Shown one piece after another: positions 45,801-58,300 of a stretch of DNA of 64,000 nucleotides. The stretch comes from Holacanthus passer. Its lineage: Eukaryota > Chordata > Actinopteri > Pomacanthidae. Each line of letters begins with the position of its first letter. Within the stretch, counting starts at the first letter, position 1. A program made the translations under genes and the position numbers. The notes under the pieces were generated by a model, which saw only the letters and a list, made by a program, of their open reading frames with translations, was not told the DNA's origin and made no database searches. The DNA lies in assembly GCA_025331565.1 (NCBI GenBank), contig JAFREQ010000255.1, positions 1-64,000 of the forward strand, in the 5' to 3' direction.

Positions 45801-48800
45801 GGATTGTGTTTCGTGTCATCTGCTTCGACAAGTGCATGCATACGTGTCCTGCACCTGCCTGAGATACAAACAAAATGTGGAGCCATAAAAAATGCTACTA
45901 GTGGTCAAAAACAAAGTGGGGTGTGTGCATCCCAACATAGTCAAAGGTCCGCTGATGTCTCTTTCCGTGAAAACCCGAAGAGCTGTTTATTGTTGTGTGT
46001 AAGTGTGATTGCCAAACTACCATAACTTTTTCTTTTATTTCACAGAAAAAAATGCTTTTGTGGCAAGATGCCCCCAAAACAGGACGTTCACAAAGAAGGG
46101 ACTGTCCGTCCGGCCTCTTGAATTCACAAAGCATGTCGTAGTTGAAAACCTACGAAGTTGCAGTGAAGATTTCCTCCGCCTGTTTTTTGAGAATGCAGGT
46201 GGGGATGTGGAAAATGTTGTGCTGAATGAAGTGGAACAGTCTGCCATCATCACCTTCAAAGACCATACAGGTAGTGCAGTTACAGCACATATTGAATATT
46301 GCTGTGTGAGATTACCGCTTCCAAATGAATCCAGAAAATGTGACAATGCAATATTTGATTGTAAATTCTCTCCTCATAGCTGTTCAGAAAATCTTGAAGA
46401 AGAAGCATCACATCAAACAGGAAGAGATCAGAGTTTATCCCTTTTACACATCTTTGGAAACAGCTCTCTACGGAAAAGACAAGCCTTCACTAAAACTCCC
46501 TGCTGCCATCTCTGAACCCATTGATGGTGCTGTCTGGAGATACCTACAAGACAAACAATCAGCAGCAGACGCCATTCATAGTCAATTGGCAAAACACTTC
46601 TGCAGTGTGAACCTCAACCAGTCTAATGTGTGCTTGCGCCCTGTTCCCTTGCTATTACAGCAAAAGGATGCCAAAGTCATCATCAAAGAGTGGAGAGATA
46701 CTGTGAAGTCAGCCTTTGCACAAGCTCTGTCAAAATTCAAATCTGTGAAGCTTCAGTCAGAGTCGGAAGTATGGGAAGAGTCTGAGGAGAAGATCAGAGA
46801 GATGCTGCTGAATGAGGATGTGGTTGTTGTGTCTGATAAAGCCAACTGTGTCTTATCAGTGGTTGGCCCTGTGGCTGATGTCAACAGACTAGAGCAAAGT
46901 CTTTGCCAAGTTGTAAACATGATTGTCAAACGGGTGCAAAGGGAGAAATCGACCATAACCCAAGACATTAAAGTGCCACCATCGATTTTCCACATCCTGT
47001 GTCAATATGGTCTACAGGACAAGCTGCTACTTCTGTACCCAGAACTCAAAATGTCATCTAGGAAAGATAAACTGGATTTGAATTTAGTTGGCTTAAGGGA
47101 AGAGATTATGGCAGCAAGCAAAGTTATTTATGATGCAATGCTTTCATTAAAACGTCAGCATTTAGAGGCAGATAACTTTGTGCTCGACTTGTTGAAGGAT
47201 GAACAACAAGAGGAGCTTACAAATGTTCTCCTCACATCTCATGGAAAAAATGCAGCATTTGAGATCATTGCAAACAGGGTGCAGCTCATTGCTGTTTCTG
47301 ACAGAGATATGAAAGATGCTGAAGACCATCTTAGAATGCTGCTGATATCTCAACGCATTGATGTTGAGGACAGTAAAGTCCTGGAGAAGCCAACGTGGAA
47401 GCAACTGGTCAAGCAATTGGAGAATGCCAACAATTCATCATGTGGGAGAATTCGAATCCACACCGCTGGTCAACAAGTTGTGGTGTCTGGCCACAAGGAT
47501 GGTGTCACACGTGTTAGCAGTGAACTTGATGAGTTTTTAATGCAGAATGCTCAAGTAGAAGAAACTGTTGTGGTCAAGTCCAACACCATAGTTGCATACA
47601 TTAAAAAACATCACACATTGTTAGAGCAGATGGATGACAAAGTGGTGGTGTCTTACAGAGATAAGGCCATCTGTCTGAGTGGTGCTAGAGTTGATGTCAC
47701 AAAGTGCAAGACCATGATTGAAAACATGGTCTCTTCTGTGTTCTTTGAAAGTCTAAATGTCTCCATGGCTGGAGTGAAGAAGTCCTTTCAGGAAAAACAA
47801 ACCATGTATGTCAGCTCACTTTTGAATGAAACTGGCTGCTTTGTCGAGCTCGTTGATGAGACTAGTGGTGGACAGGATGACTTGGCTGACGAACAAGTAC
47901 CAAAGCCTGTGTACCAGCTTCAGACACCTGATGGAGTGGAAATAGCCGTTTGCAAGGCAGATATGTGCAGCTACCCTGTGCATGCAGTTGTCAATTCTTC
48001 TAATCAGATCTTGCAACTTGATGGAGGTCTGTCAGCAGCACTTCTTAATGCTGCTGGCCCTCAGTTGCAGGATGAATGTGACAAAATCATTCACTCGAAT
48101 GGACAACTCAAGCCTGGAGACTGTGTTACAACTGGTGCGGGGGGGCAGCTTTGCTGCAAAAAAGTCATCCATGCAGTGGGTCCCAGGTTTGATGCAGCAA
48201 AACCCCAGAAGGCCCTGGCGCAGTTGAAAAGAGCCGTTAAAGGAAGTTTAGAACTTGCTGAAAATCATGGCTGCGTCTCTGTGGCTGTGCCCGCCATCAG
48301 CAGAACCCTGGGCTTTCCTCTCAATCTGTGTGCAGTCACCATCACCAAAGCAGTGAAGGAATACTGCGATGATAAGTATGACGACAACACCCTGAAGTGG
48401 ATCCATTTTGTGAACATTGACGACGCTGCTGTTCAGGCTATGGAGGCAGCAGTCAGACAGGAGTATGGAAATCATGGTGTCTGTCATTCTCAACAAACTC
48501 TTCCTACCCAAGGCGTCAGGCCAGGTCCATCTGTGACACGTGCTGGATCAGACCCAAACTGCTTGGGTCAAGTAAAGACCAAAGAGGGCCTGAGCATCAC
48601 TCTCATGAAAGGAAAGATCGAGAAGGCTACGGTAATTTGGATCTTTTATCATCCTTCACTAAGTGCCAACAATTAAGTTCCTGCAGGAACTACATAGTAG
48701 TATCTAATAATTAAATGTGGTCTTATAGGGCCTGACTGATCTTTCCTGATTTACTGATTCATGACTGTTCTGTTAATATTGTTATTGTTATTGTTATATA

Positions 48801-51800
48801 TAAAAAAAAGAGTTTCTAAAATTAAGAACATTCTGTTAACACATTTTTAGACGGACGTGACCGTGAATACTGTGTTTGAAGACCTGGCACTGAACAGAGG
48901 GGCCGTTTCGAACGCCATCTTTGGTGTGGCTGGATCCAAACTTCAGCAGTTGATATATGCAAAAAATGCCAGTGGAAACATCGGTGAGGTCATTGTTACT
49001 GATGGCTGCAAACTGAAGAGCACACAGGTCTTTCATGCAGTCACACCTCACTGGGACCAAGGACAAGGTGCAGCTGAGAAGGTAGTGATATGTCATGTTT
49101 ATAATGTGTTACATTACTTCTCTGAATTCTCTGAATTTAATGAAAAGTAAAAACACATCATAATGAATATACCTAAGTGTAAACTTTAAATTTCTTGCAC
49201 CTAGATATTAATAGCATGTATTCTTTGCTTTGAAGACCCTGAGTGGCATTTTCAAAGATTGCTTGCGCAAAGCAGAGGACAGTAATCACACCTCCATAGC
49301 CTTCCCTGCCATCGGCACTGGGAACCTGGGTTTCCCGAAAGGCCTTGCAGCCTCATTGATGTTGGATGAAATCTTGGCTTTTAGCAGCAAGAAACATCCT
49401 AAGCATCTGAAGAAGGTTGTGATCATACTTTACGCAGGAGATACACACACTATCCAGGTAAGGAAAGAAATCCAGCTTTGTAGGAGTTTTGTGCCCCAAG
49501 TGCTAAATTAAAATTTGGCAGGGACAAAATTGTAGTTAATTTCAGAGTGTAAATGCATTGATAAACACCAACTGTAATATAGCTCTCAACAACAGCACTG
49601 TTAACAAAGAGTCACTCATATAAGTCTGTGTTGCTTCTGCTTTGCTGTGACATTTGTGAGAGTTTTGGTATCAGGCATCTCTGATTCTGTCTCCAGGTTT
49701 TCAGTGATGAATTTAAGAAGAAGTTCCCCAATGCCTCAAGTGTTTCGGGGCCCACAAGTTCCCCACAATATCCAGGTAGGCAATATGGTTGCAACATGTG
49801 AATGTGCAATTACAATGTAATGCAGTATTTAAGAAACGTACATAAACAACAGCTCTCGAAAAACAAATATCACTATGAAATGATGCACTATTTCTATCAA
49901 TGAAAATGTAATTTTATAATAATATGTCCTGCAAAACTTGGCATTTTCATATTACATATACTGTATATATAGTGTATATTTTACTTGAATTAAATGGTTC
50001 AGTAATCATCAAATTATACATTTTTTTTCAATCAGCTAATAAGTAAATGTAACAACACTGAATCATTTTATAATATAACACAAACTTTACTTAATGGGTT
50101 TTTGCACTGCTTGTAATTCTTTGTGCCCGATGCCTCAAGGTCCCTTCTCTAAAGTTGCCTCAAGCTCAGGAATGCATGAGACCAAAATGGGAAATGCGAC
50201 TGTACAGGTGTTGACAGGAGACATAACCAAGGAGACCACTGATGTCATTGTCAACTCCTCCAATGAAAAATTCACTCTTAAGTCAGGTAAATGACATTGT
50301 TTAGACTGTTACTTTATATACTGTTACATTGACATTTGTACACACACCACAAGATATTACTTTTTGAGCATCTGGTTAGATGCTAAACTGTAATTTGTTG
50401 TCTCAGCATTTGGGCAATAGCAATAAAGTTGAACCTAATCTGAAAGTTGATCTAATCTAAAAAATGATAGCCAGAACTCGAATCTTTCAGTAAGAAAAAT
50501 TATTATGATTTCAAATTTAATGTGTATATTTACATGCATACAAGGCAACATATTTGACACATGAATCCCAAAAATTAGGCCAAAGAGTAATCACGACATC
50601 CAATTTCTATTTATATATATTTATTTTATATGCATTTTGTGTCATATTTATTTTTATCCTCCTCTCCTCTAGGAGTATCAAAAGCTATTCTGGATGCAGC
50701 TGGTCCGGCTGTTGAAGCAGAATGCCAAACTCTTGGTAAAGCAAACACAGTGTAACAGTTTTCTTGCTTGGCAATGACATGGATAACCAGTCAATTATTA
50801 AGCCAGTTCTGTCAACAGAACTCAAGATTGTTCAAAAAGGACATGCGACCTAAATAATGCACGCTTGTGGTCAAGGTTCAGATGCATTCAAACCCACTCT
50901 CTACACCTTTAGGTGCCCAGCCCAACCCAGGCATGATAATGACCCAGCCAGGCAACCTCAAGTGTAAGAAGATCCTCCACCTACCTGGACAGACGGACAT
51001 AGTAAAAATCAACAAGATTGTGAAAAATGCACTTAAAATGTGTGAGAAAAACTCCCACACCTCTGTCTCACTTCCTGCCATTGGAACAGGTGAGATTCAT
51101 CATCAGTGAGTTGTGTTAATCATTTATCCCATCTCTGTTGATGGGTTTATGTACATGATATACTCAGAAATCTCATTTATTGCAAATTTCCAGTTTAACT
51201 TTTATTTGGATAATGCTTCTCTACCATGCTGCAGACTTTGATTTGGGCAAGAGTCTGTAATGTGCACTGTTCCGTTTTAGGTCAAGGCAATGTACAAGCA
51301 AGGCAGGTGGCAGATGCCATGTTGGATGCAGTGATTGATGTGTTGAGCCAAAATACATCCAGTACCCTGAAGACAATCCGGATAGTTATTTTCCAGCCAC
51401 CCATGCTTAAAGAGTTCTACAACAGTATGGTCCAAAGAGAAGCCCCTGATTCTAAAGATAAAGCCGGGTTCTGGGGAGCACTCGGCTCCAAAATCAAATG
51501 TAAGTACAGCCAGGAGAATAATTTTGGCATTCATATTCCTGAATCCATAATCACTTCTAAATGTCAAATTCTAATGTACATCTTGGTATTTAATTGTTCA
51601 GCATTATTTGTTGGAGGTCCTGACAAACAGCAGAAAGAAGGGGATTTTGTCATTGAGGCTCTGAAAACGGACCCTGCTTGCTTCCACATCTGCGGTGAGT
51701 CACAGGCTCATGTAGCCTCAGCCAAGCAGTGGATCAACGACCTGATATCCAAGGACCACAACAGCATCAGTATTGCAGACAATGCCATCCTCAGCTTCTC

Positions 51801-53481
51801 TGATGCAGACCACCTGCACATCATTGACATCCAGAAGACCATGGGCGTGAGCATAAGGACCGAGAGCAAGGACGGCCAAGCATCAGTCACCATGGAGGGG
51901 CTCAGCAAGGATGTGCTCAAGGCCAGCAATGAGATCCATGAGATGCTGAGGAAGACAAGAGATGAGGAGGACCTGAAGAAGAATGTGGAGTTAGCGGGCA
52001 CAGTGGCAGAGTGGCAGTACCAGCAGCCCGGGTTTCAGTTTCAGAGTTTCAATCCAATGACCAACTATGAGCTTGAGCAAGCGTTGGAAAAGAAGCTACT
52101 AAGTGTAAAAGTTACCATCCAGGGTCAAGACTACACAGTCACCATGCCGAGCGGACCTGCCACTGACAACCAGGGACGTACACTGGAGATAAAGCGCATT
52201 GACAAACAAAGAGGTATTTTACCAGTGTCCTCTGATAAGTGGAAACACGTTAGTTGTTGCAGCTCAGCTTCTGTATCGAGAAACTGTTCGTGACTTCATA
52301 ATGAAGCCAGACTAGATTTAAATGAGTGAAGCTGGTTAAACTATAATCAGATTTCGGCTTGCTCTTATTTATTGACCACTGTGTCAGCCTTGTATATATT
52401 GGTGTTTATGTATTTATCTGGTCATCAACACAGACTTCGTATGTCAAAGTTACAAAAAATATTGGCAGGAATAGTAACGAAACTGTTTCTTACGCCACTG
52501 GATGCACAGATGTACCTGACAACTGGGATACCATGCCAGCCAACACCACGTGTCACACCTTCCTCATCAAGGATGGGACAGCAGAGCACATTGAAGTTGG
52601 TAATTTTTTTAAGGCCACGTGCGGACAAACCATTGTTAAGGTAAAGTCTATTTTACATGCACTATATGTGATGAATATTGTTTTAGGTGTCACATTAAAA
52701 ATCAATCACATATACAATTTTTGATGAATTGCATCAAAAAATTCTCACACAGGAAAAATTGACATAAACTTAAATAAGAATGCAGAAAAAATTACTTTTC
52801 CCTCCTTTAAGATTGAGAGGATCCAGAACCCCGATTTATGGAAGAGCCTAGAGATCAAGAAGCTTCATATGGAGAAGAGAAACGGTCATCAGAACAACGA
52901 GAGACGTCTCTTCCATGGCACCTGTGACAACACTGTGGCCATCATCAACGAACACGGTTTCAACAGGAGTTACGCAGGAAAGAATGGTGAGAAGTTTAGG
53001 TTACAAATGTGGGAAGCTGGGAAACTCCAGTGTGACACATCCCATTCTTTGAAATGTTGACAGAACAATTCAGAAGTTCAGAAAATTACAGCTCTTGTTC
53101 AGTTCCTTCTGATTTACTTTGAAAAAATAAATATGAAAATTATAGCAAGTATCTCACAGATTGAATCAATATCTTTGTGCTGCTCTTCTGTTTTCAGCTG
53201 CTTGTTATGGCAATGGAACATACTTTGCCGTCAATGCTAGTTACTCTGCCCAGGACACCTACTCCAAGCCCAACCAAAATGGGGAGAAGTGCATGTACCT
53301 CTGTCGAGTGCTCACCGGGGATTACACCCTCGGAAAACGAGACATGATCGTACCACCGGCCAAGAGCGCCACCTCCGTTCACCAGTACGACAGTTTGGTG
53401 GACAACGTGACCTCCCCCTCCATGTTCGTTGTCTTCCACGACAGTCAGGCGTATCCTGAGTATTTGATTACATTCAAGTGA
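42883..53481 (+). CDS. parp14: PARP14-like mono-ADP-ribosyltransferase with three macrodomains
   Basis: Seventeen coding exons: 42883-43057, 43164-43264, 43716-43746, 44934-45221, 46046-46270, 46380-48631, 48851-49081, 49236-49457, 49697-49775, 50140-50286, 50673-50735, 50913-51089, 51281-51499, 51602-52213, 52510-52640, 52812-52986 and 53198-53481. Phases agree throughout and the sum is 5412 bp, or 1803 residues (human PARP14 is 1801). Order: RRM-like N-terminus, KH-like repeats in the 2.25-kb exon, macrodomain 1 (YPVHAVVNSSNQ, HAVGPRFDAAKP), macrodomain 2 (IAFPAIGTGNLGFPKG), macrodomain 3 (VLTGDITKETTDVIVNSSNE, VSLPAIGTG), WWE (AEWQYQQPG) and ART. The ART keeps His (RRLFHGT) and Tyr (GTYFAVNASYS) and has Met at the third position (SPSMFVVFH; Leu in human, Glu in polymerases), which predicts mono-ADP-ribosylation. 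PARP14 acts in interferon and IL-4/STAT6 responses. Confidence 0.95.
43747..44933 (+). other. parp14: parp14 intron 3
   Basis: A 1.2-kb intron between the 31-bp third exon and exon 4. Nothing with coding character is visible on either strand. The acceptor has two tandem CAG options (44931-44933 and 44934-44936), which would add or drop one codon in frame (NAGNAG-type). Confidence 0.6.
45222..46045 (+). other. parp14: parp14 intron 4
   Basis: An 824-bp intron starting with GTACCC and a short GT-rich run (45236-45265). No exon or repeat is recognised in it. Confidence 0.6.
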
Positions 53482-54025
53482 CACAGCCATGCGCTGAATT
53501 AAGAAAAACAAACACCTTACATTTGACATTGCCTTACAACAAACAACACTTTGCTAATTATCAGCTCATTAATGCATTTGTTTTTTCATCTAGTTAAGAT
53601 TTTTGGTTTAAACTTACAATGAGTGCTGTAACATAATAACAGTTATTGCCTGGTTTACAAGCAACCAGTAACAATCACAAGGGTCAGATATGGTCAGACC
53701 CCATATAGTGCCTTGAAAAAGTCTCTGTGAGAATAAGCAAAATAATCATCTGTAGAAAAATCATGTCAAAAGAAATCAAAGAATGAAAAACAAGAATGAG
53801 AAGGTTGCTGAAACTTGTTATTCACCATGTAAATGTGCTGAGCATTGTAGGCAGAGTGTGTGGCTCCTGGGAGAATGATGGAAAGGACCTCTGCTCCATG
53901 AAATGGTGTGACTGTAAAATGTCGTCTGTGTACACGTGTGCAAATCAGCTTAACATTCACTTTTGGTTTTGAAAATAAAATTGAAACTTAGCTGCTCTTC
54001 TAGTAAACAAGCCTGCCCAAATAAA
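53482..54025 (+). other. parp14: parp14 3' UTR
   Basis: Downstream of the stop codon, poly(A) signals AATAAA occur at about 53976 and 54020, giving a 3' UTR of about 0.5 kb. Confidence 0.55.
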
Positions 54026-55343
54026 AGTTGATACAACAACACTATGTTGTGTTTATATGTTGACTGTTTTCTGTGTATTTAATGTAAAGTTAATGACTTT
54101 CTACATTTGTGTTGTTATTTTTTATTATACAAGTTTTGATATTTCTAACTCAATTTTTAATTTTTGAACTCAACATTTGGTTTATCAAAGGTCAAAAATA
54201 GCTTTACTGGTCGTAAAATTGTCTATAAACATTTATATTTTTTGCTCGAAAATTAAGAAAATTAAGAAGATGATATAAGTGAAATAAAAACAAGGGAATA
54301 TGAAACCAAAGGTTTAACGCCATAATCCCATAACTCTTTTATTATAAGACATCCACACAAACAATGAATAGGAGTTTCTCGAGAGTCATTACATCAAAAA
54401 CAAATATCATGATACAGGAGTTGCTTAAGTCCACCTCATCCAGTTGTACTGAAACAGGCTCAACTTAGTGTGAACTGATTTTCCTTTACATTAGCATCCA
54501 ACTTCTAAACTGCAAGTTTAAGCTTTGAGATGTCAGTAGATATTAATTCAATAAAACTTCTGCCACTGTATTTTTTGATGAAAGTGGTGGCATTTTTGTA
54601 ATTAAGCTATTCAGGATTTGCAAATGTAAAAAAATCCTTGGAATACTATTCTTTGCTATGATTTCCTTGAAGTTCACAACTGTGTGGCCTCTATTAACAT
54701 TGTTATAGCCCTGACCTTGAGGTTAACCTGCATTTGCATGTCCATTAACAGAATATATGACAGTTGTGGCCTGCAAATCACAGCTTTATTAACACAGCTG
54801 TATGAACTCTGGCTCCACCTGGTGGTCTTACTGCAGACCTACTACCCTGACTATTATCACCTGATGGCAAATTAGGATGGAGATTTAGGGCTTTGCAGAT
54901 AAATCATATATGATTTAAGATTTTATATTGATTGATTGATCGATTGACTGATTGATTATCAGCTCAGTCACCAAAACATTTAGGCAACAATAATAAAATC
55001 ATATAAGAAGAAAAAAAAAGAAAAGAAACGCATTATACAAAAACATAAAGACAAAAAAAGAAAAAAGTCTCATGAGGCTTTTTTGCTTGCTGTTTTTTTT
55101 TGGCATTCATTTTTAGGGTGGAATTCCTTTCCGCTCCCCACCCATTGGCTCAGGTGTGTCTCAGCTTACCTGAGTTTTCCCAACTTTCAAACACGGAAGT
55201 TTTTGGACTCATTTCACTACAGCTGGTGTGGACAGGAGACTGTCTGCCGGGAATAAACGACAACATCAGCAATAACAACAAGAATAAACCCGTGAGTGTG
55301 AACAGCTCTTCTAGGATCCAGGATCCAGCGGGAGTCCGACCTG
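54026..55343. other. Intergenic DNA and esyt3 5' region
   Basis: AT-rich DNA with no coding exon, a degenerate ATTG tandem run at about 54930-54958 and an A-rich stretch at 55005-55065. From about 55090 the composition rises in GC towards the esyt3 start codon and probably includes its promoter and 5' UTR. No TATA box is evident. Confidence 0.5.
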
Positions 55344-58300
55344 ATGGCAGCCGCCGGACAGACGCTGCCGAGCGGCCGGGCGGAGGGAGCAGGAGCCGGG
55401 GAGAGCAGCCCGGAGACGCTGAGCTCCTCCGCAGTCAATCGCATGTTGATGGAGTTCCTCATGTACTTGGGGCGAACTGTGTTCGTCTTCTACCCGGTGT
55501 ACCTGACGGGCTACCTGGGCCTGAGTGTCAGCTGGGTGCTGCTGTGCATGCTGATGCTCACCTGGTGGCAGAAGAACCGCCAGTGGAAGGAGGCCCGGAT
55601 CGGAACCGCCATCCAGTTCGTGGACAACGAGACACATGTGGTGCACAAGGAGCTGAGGAGTGCCCTGCAGATGGCATCATGGGTGTGTATTGTGCAGATA
55701 GGTGATAACAGGGCTGACACTCACTTCTTCTGCTGAGCATCTGAAGATGTGAGCTGCCTTGCTTAAGGGCACTTCTGCAACCAGGCTGCAAAGGGACTCA
55801 GATCAAACCTGTTTTTTTTTTTTTTGTGCATTAATATACATCCAGGTTACGTCAAACCTCCTGAGACAAGTCTCCCAGTCTGCTGTCCTGCTCTCTCTGT
55901 TCCTATAATACACTTTATTTGCATGACATGCCAGACCAGGGCTGAGCCTCCTGCACTCAGAGGTGGGTTAAGCCAGCCAGTCAGTTATTTTGCATTTGGT
56001 TACACCACACCCGCTCAACCGGTGACTCATGGGAAACCGAGAAGGGAGAGACAATCAGAAGGGAATCTTCTAATGTCAGAGGAATGTCAGAGATCAGATT
56101 TTAATAATGGGAGCAGTTTGTGTGTGACACAGAGAGATGACGATGATGATGATGATGGCATTCTTTATAGTACCATGGTTTAAAACAGATTTCCATTTGA
56201 AGATATGCAGATTTATGATTTCCACCCACAATATCAATAGATCTTATTTTACCCCATTTATAGGTCTTGAAACATGTAGGCCTACTTTGACTTTTGGGTA
56301 AGTTTTCCCTCTCAGGCAGAGCTCACAGACGGCCCTGTTGTTTATTTGGATCAGTGATCTTACCATGTGATTTCAACCGTCTTCTTCATGTCCATTTTTA
56401 CCAAGGAATGCTGTCAAATTTCTGAAATGCCAAGAAAATTTGCTGAAGTCAGATCCTCTAGTGTTATCACCTGATTTTTTTTTTTTTTTACTAATTTTAT
56501 TCTCATGAGGAATTTAAAAATTTGCATGATGATTCATTCCTGGCACGATTAGGTCATCCATCACCACCATGCATGCCTTTATGTTGTTTGGATTGGACAA
56601 ATATGTGCAGACCCTCTTCTAACTTCACTGTCATGTGTTTTTTTTTCAAAGGTCAATTTTCCTGATGTTGAGAAAGTTGATTGGGTTAACAAGGTACAGT
56701 ATCAAAATAAACTCATCTTTTATCTCTTTCTGGTTTTATGAGGTTATGAGATGATGTTAAGCGTCATCATCCCAACCTGCTAAAATGAGTTGGTGTTTTT
56801 GATTTTTAACTTAAAGGCTCAGTGCACAACAGAATAATTTCCACCCCGACTGTCCCATAATAGTAGAAGTCACATGGCCTGAATTTGAATGTGGTCGATG
56901 TGCATGGAAATGAGGAGGCTGCGCTCAAAATGTGGACCATGTGGACTGTAACAGTTTGTTAAAATCACCATCACTGTGACTTGAGCACAAAAGCAACACA
57001 CAGACTGCACTGATGTTCAACTTTCATTTTTCTATAAGGCGAAAACTTATTCCTCAGTATGATTTAGTTTTAAGTATCCCCTCTATTTAAAAGTGAGAAT
57101 GAAACTGTATTTGCTTTTTGATGGAGGTGAGGAATCAAGGTGTTTTCACATGCTCTGTTTTGCTGGGTATGTCCAGGTGTTGCAGCAGGCCTGGCCTTTC
57201 TTTGGGATGTACATGGAGAAGCTCCTTAAAGAAAACATCCAGCCGGCCGTCAGACAGTCCAGCCCCGCTCTCAAGACCTTCGCTTTTTCCAAGGTTCACT
57301 TTGGACACGTAGTGAGTTTGCATTTGTATTTACTATAGATCCATTTGTCCCTCATGACTGCATTGATATTTTTAAAGTTAAATCTTTTAGTGGCTTCTTC
57401 TACAGACAAACACTCGTCTGAATGCAGAAATGATGCCATCACACCTGTAAGTGATAAACTGAGAGTGTATTGAGTGTGTATTTCCCTCATTTCCAGCCTC
57501 TCAGGATCACTGGAATGAAAGCGTTCACACATGAAGTGGATCAGAGGGAGGTGGTTCTGGACTTGAATATAAGGTTGGTTGGACACATTTCTCACTTCAG
57601 AGCTGTTTCTTTCTTGTCTGTTCACTGTAAACTCTGGCTAGTGTTCAGTCATCTGCGTCTCACCATCCACTTTGCAGCTACGAAGGTGATGTGGACATCG
57701 ACGCTGTGGTGAAGGAGCCGATCACAGCTGGTGTCAAAGGACTTAAAGTGGGCAACTCATTTTTCACTATTACCCTTATCATCATCATCATTATATGTCT
57801 TTACTTGTCGTGTAAAAACTGTCCTGAATCTTCCAGCTCAAGGGGATGCTGAGGGTCATTTTAGAGCCGCTCATTGGTGAAGCACCACTGGTGGGAGGAG
57901 TCACCTTTTTTTTCATTCGCCGCCCTGTGAGTGCAGACATTTTCATCTCCTTACTATCATCATAAAGCTGTGCAATTAACCAAGTTTTAAAACATTAAAT
58001 GTTGTTTTCCAGACACTAGAAATCAACTGGACTGGCATGACCAACCTTTTGGACAGCCCTGCCTTCAGGTCAGCTTCCACAGAACACTGACCATGAATCT
58101 TGATGGTCAGCCCAACATTTTGCCATTCAGTCATCTGGTTGTAAAGCTCTCTCATCTTTTTCCATCCAGTTCGTTGTCTGAGGAGACCATCATGGACATC
58201 ATTGCCTCGCTCATGGTGTTGCCCAACCGCATGTGTGTGCCCCTCATAGACCAGGTCAAAGTGGACCATATGAGGTTTCCGCTACCTCGTGTATGTAAGA

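Noticed and set aside
55100..55705. A 201-codon plus-strand frame overlapping the start of esyt3
   Set aside because: It is a GC-driven shadow of esyt3 exon 1 in another frame; the exon 1 frame is the one similar to E-Syt proteins.
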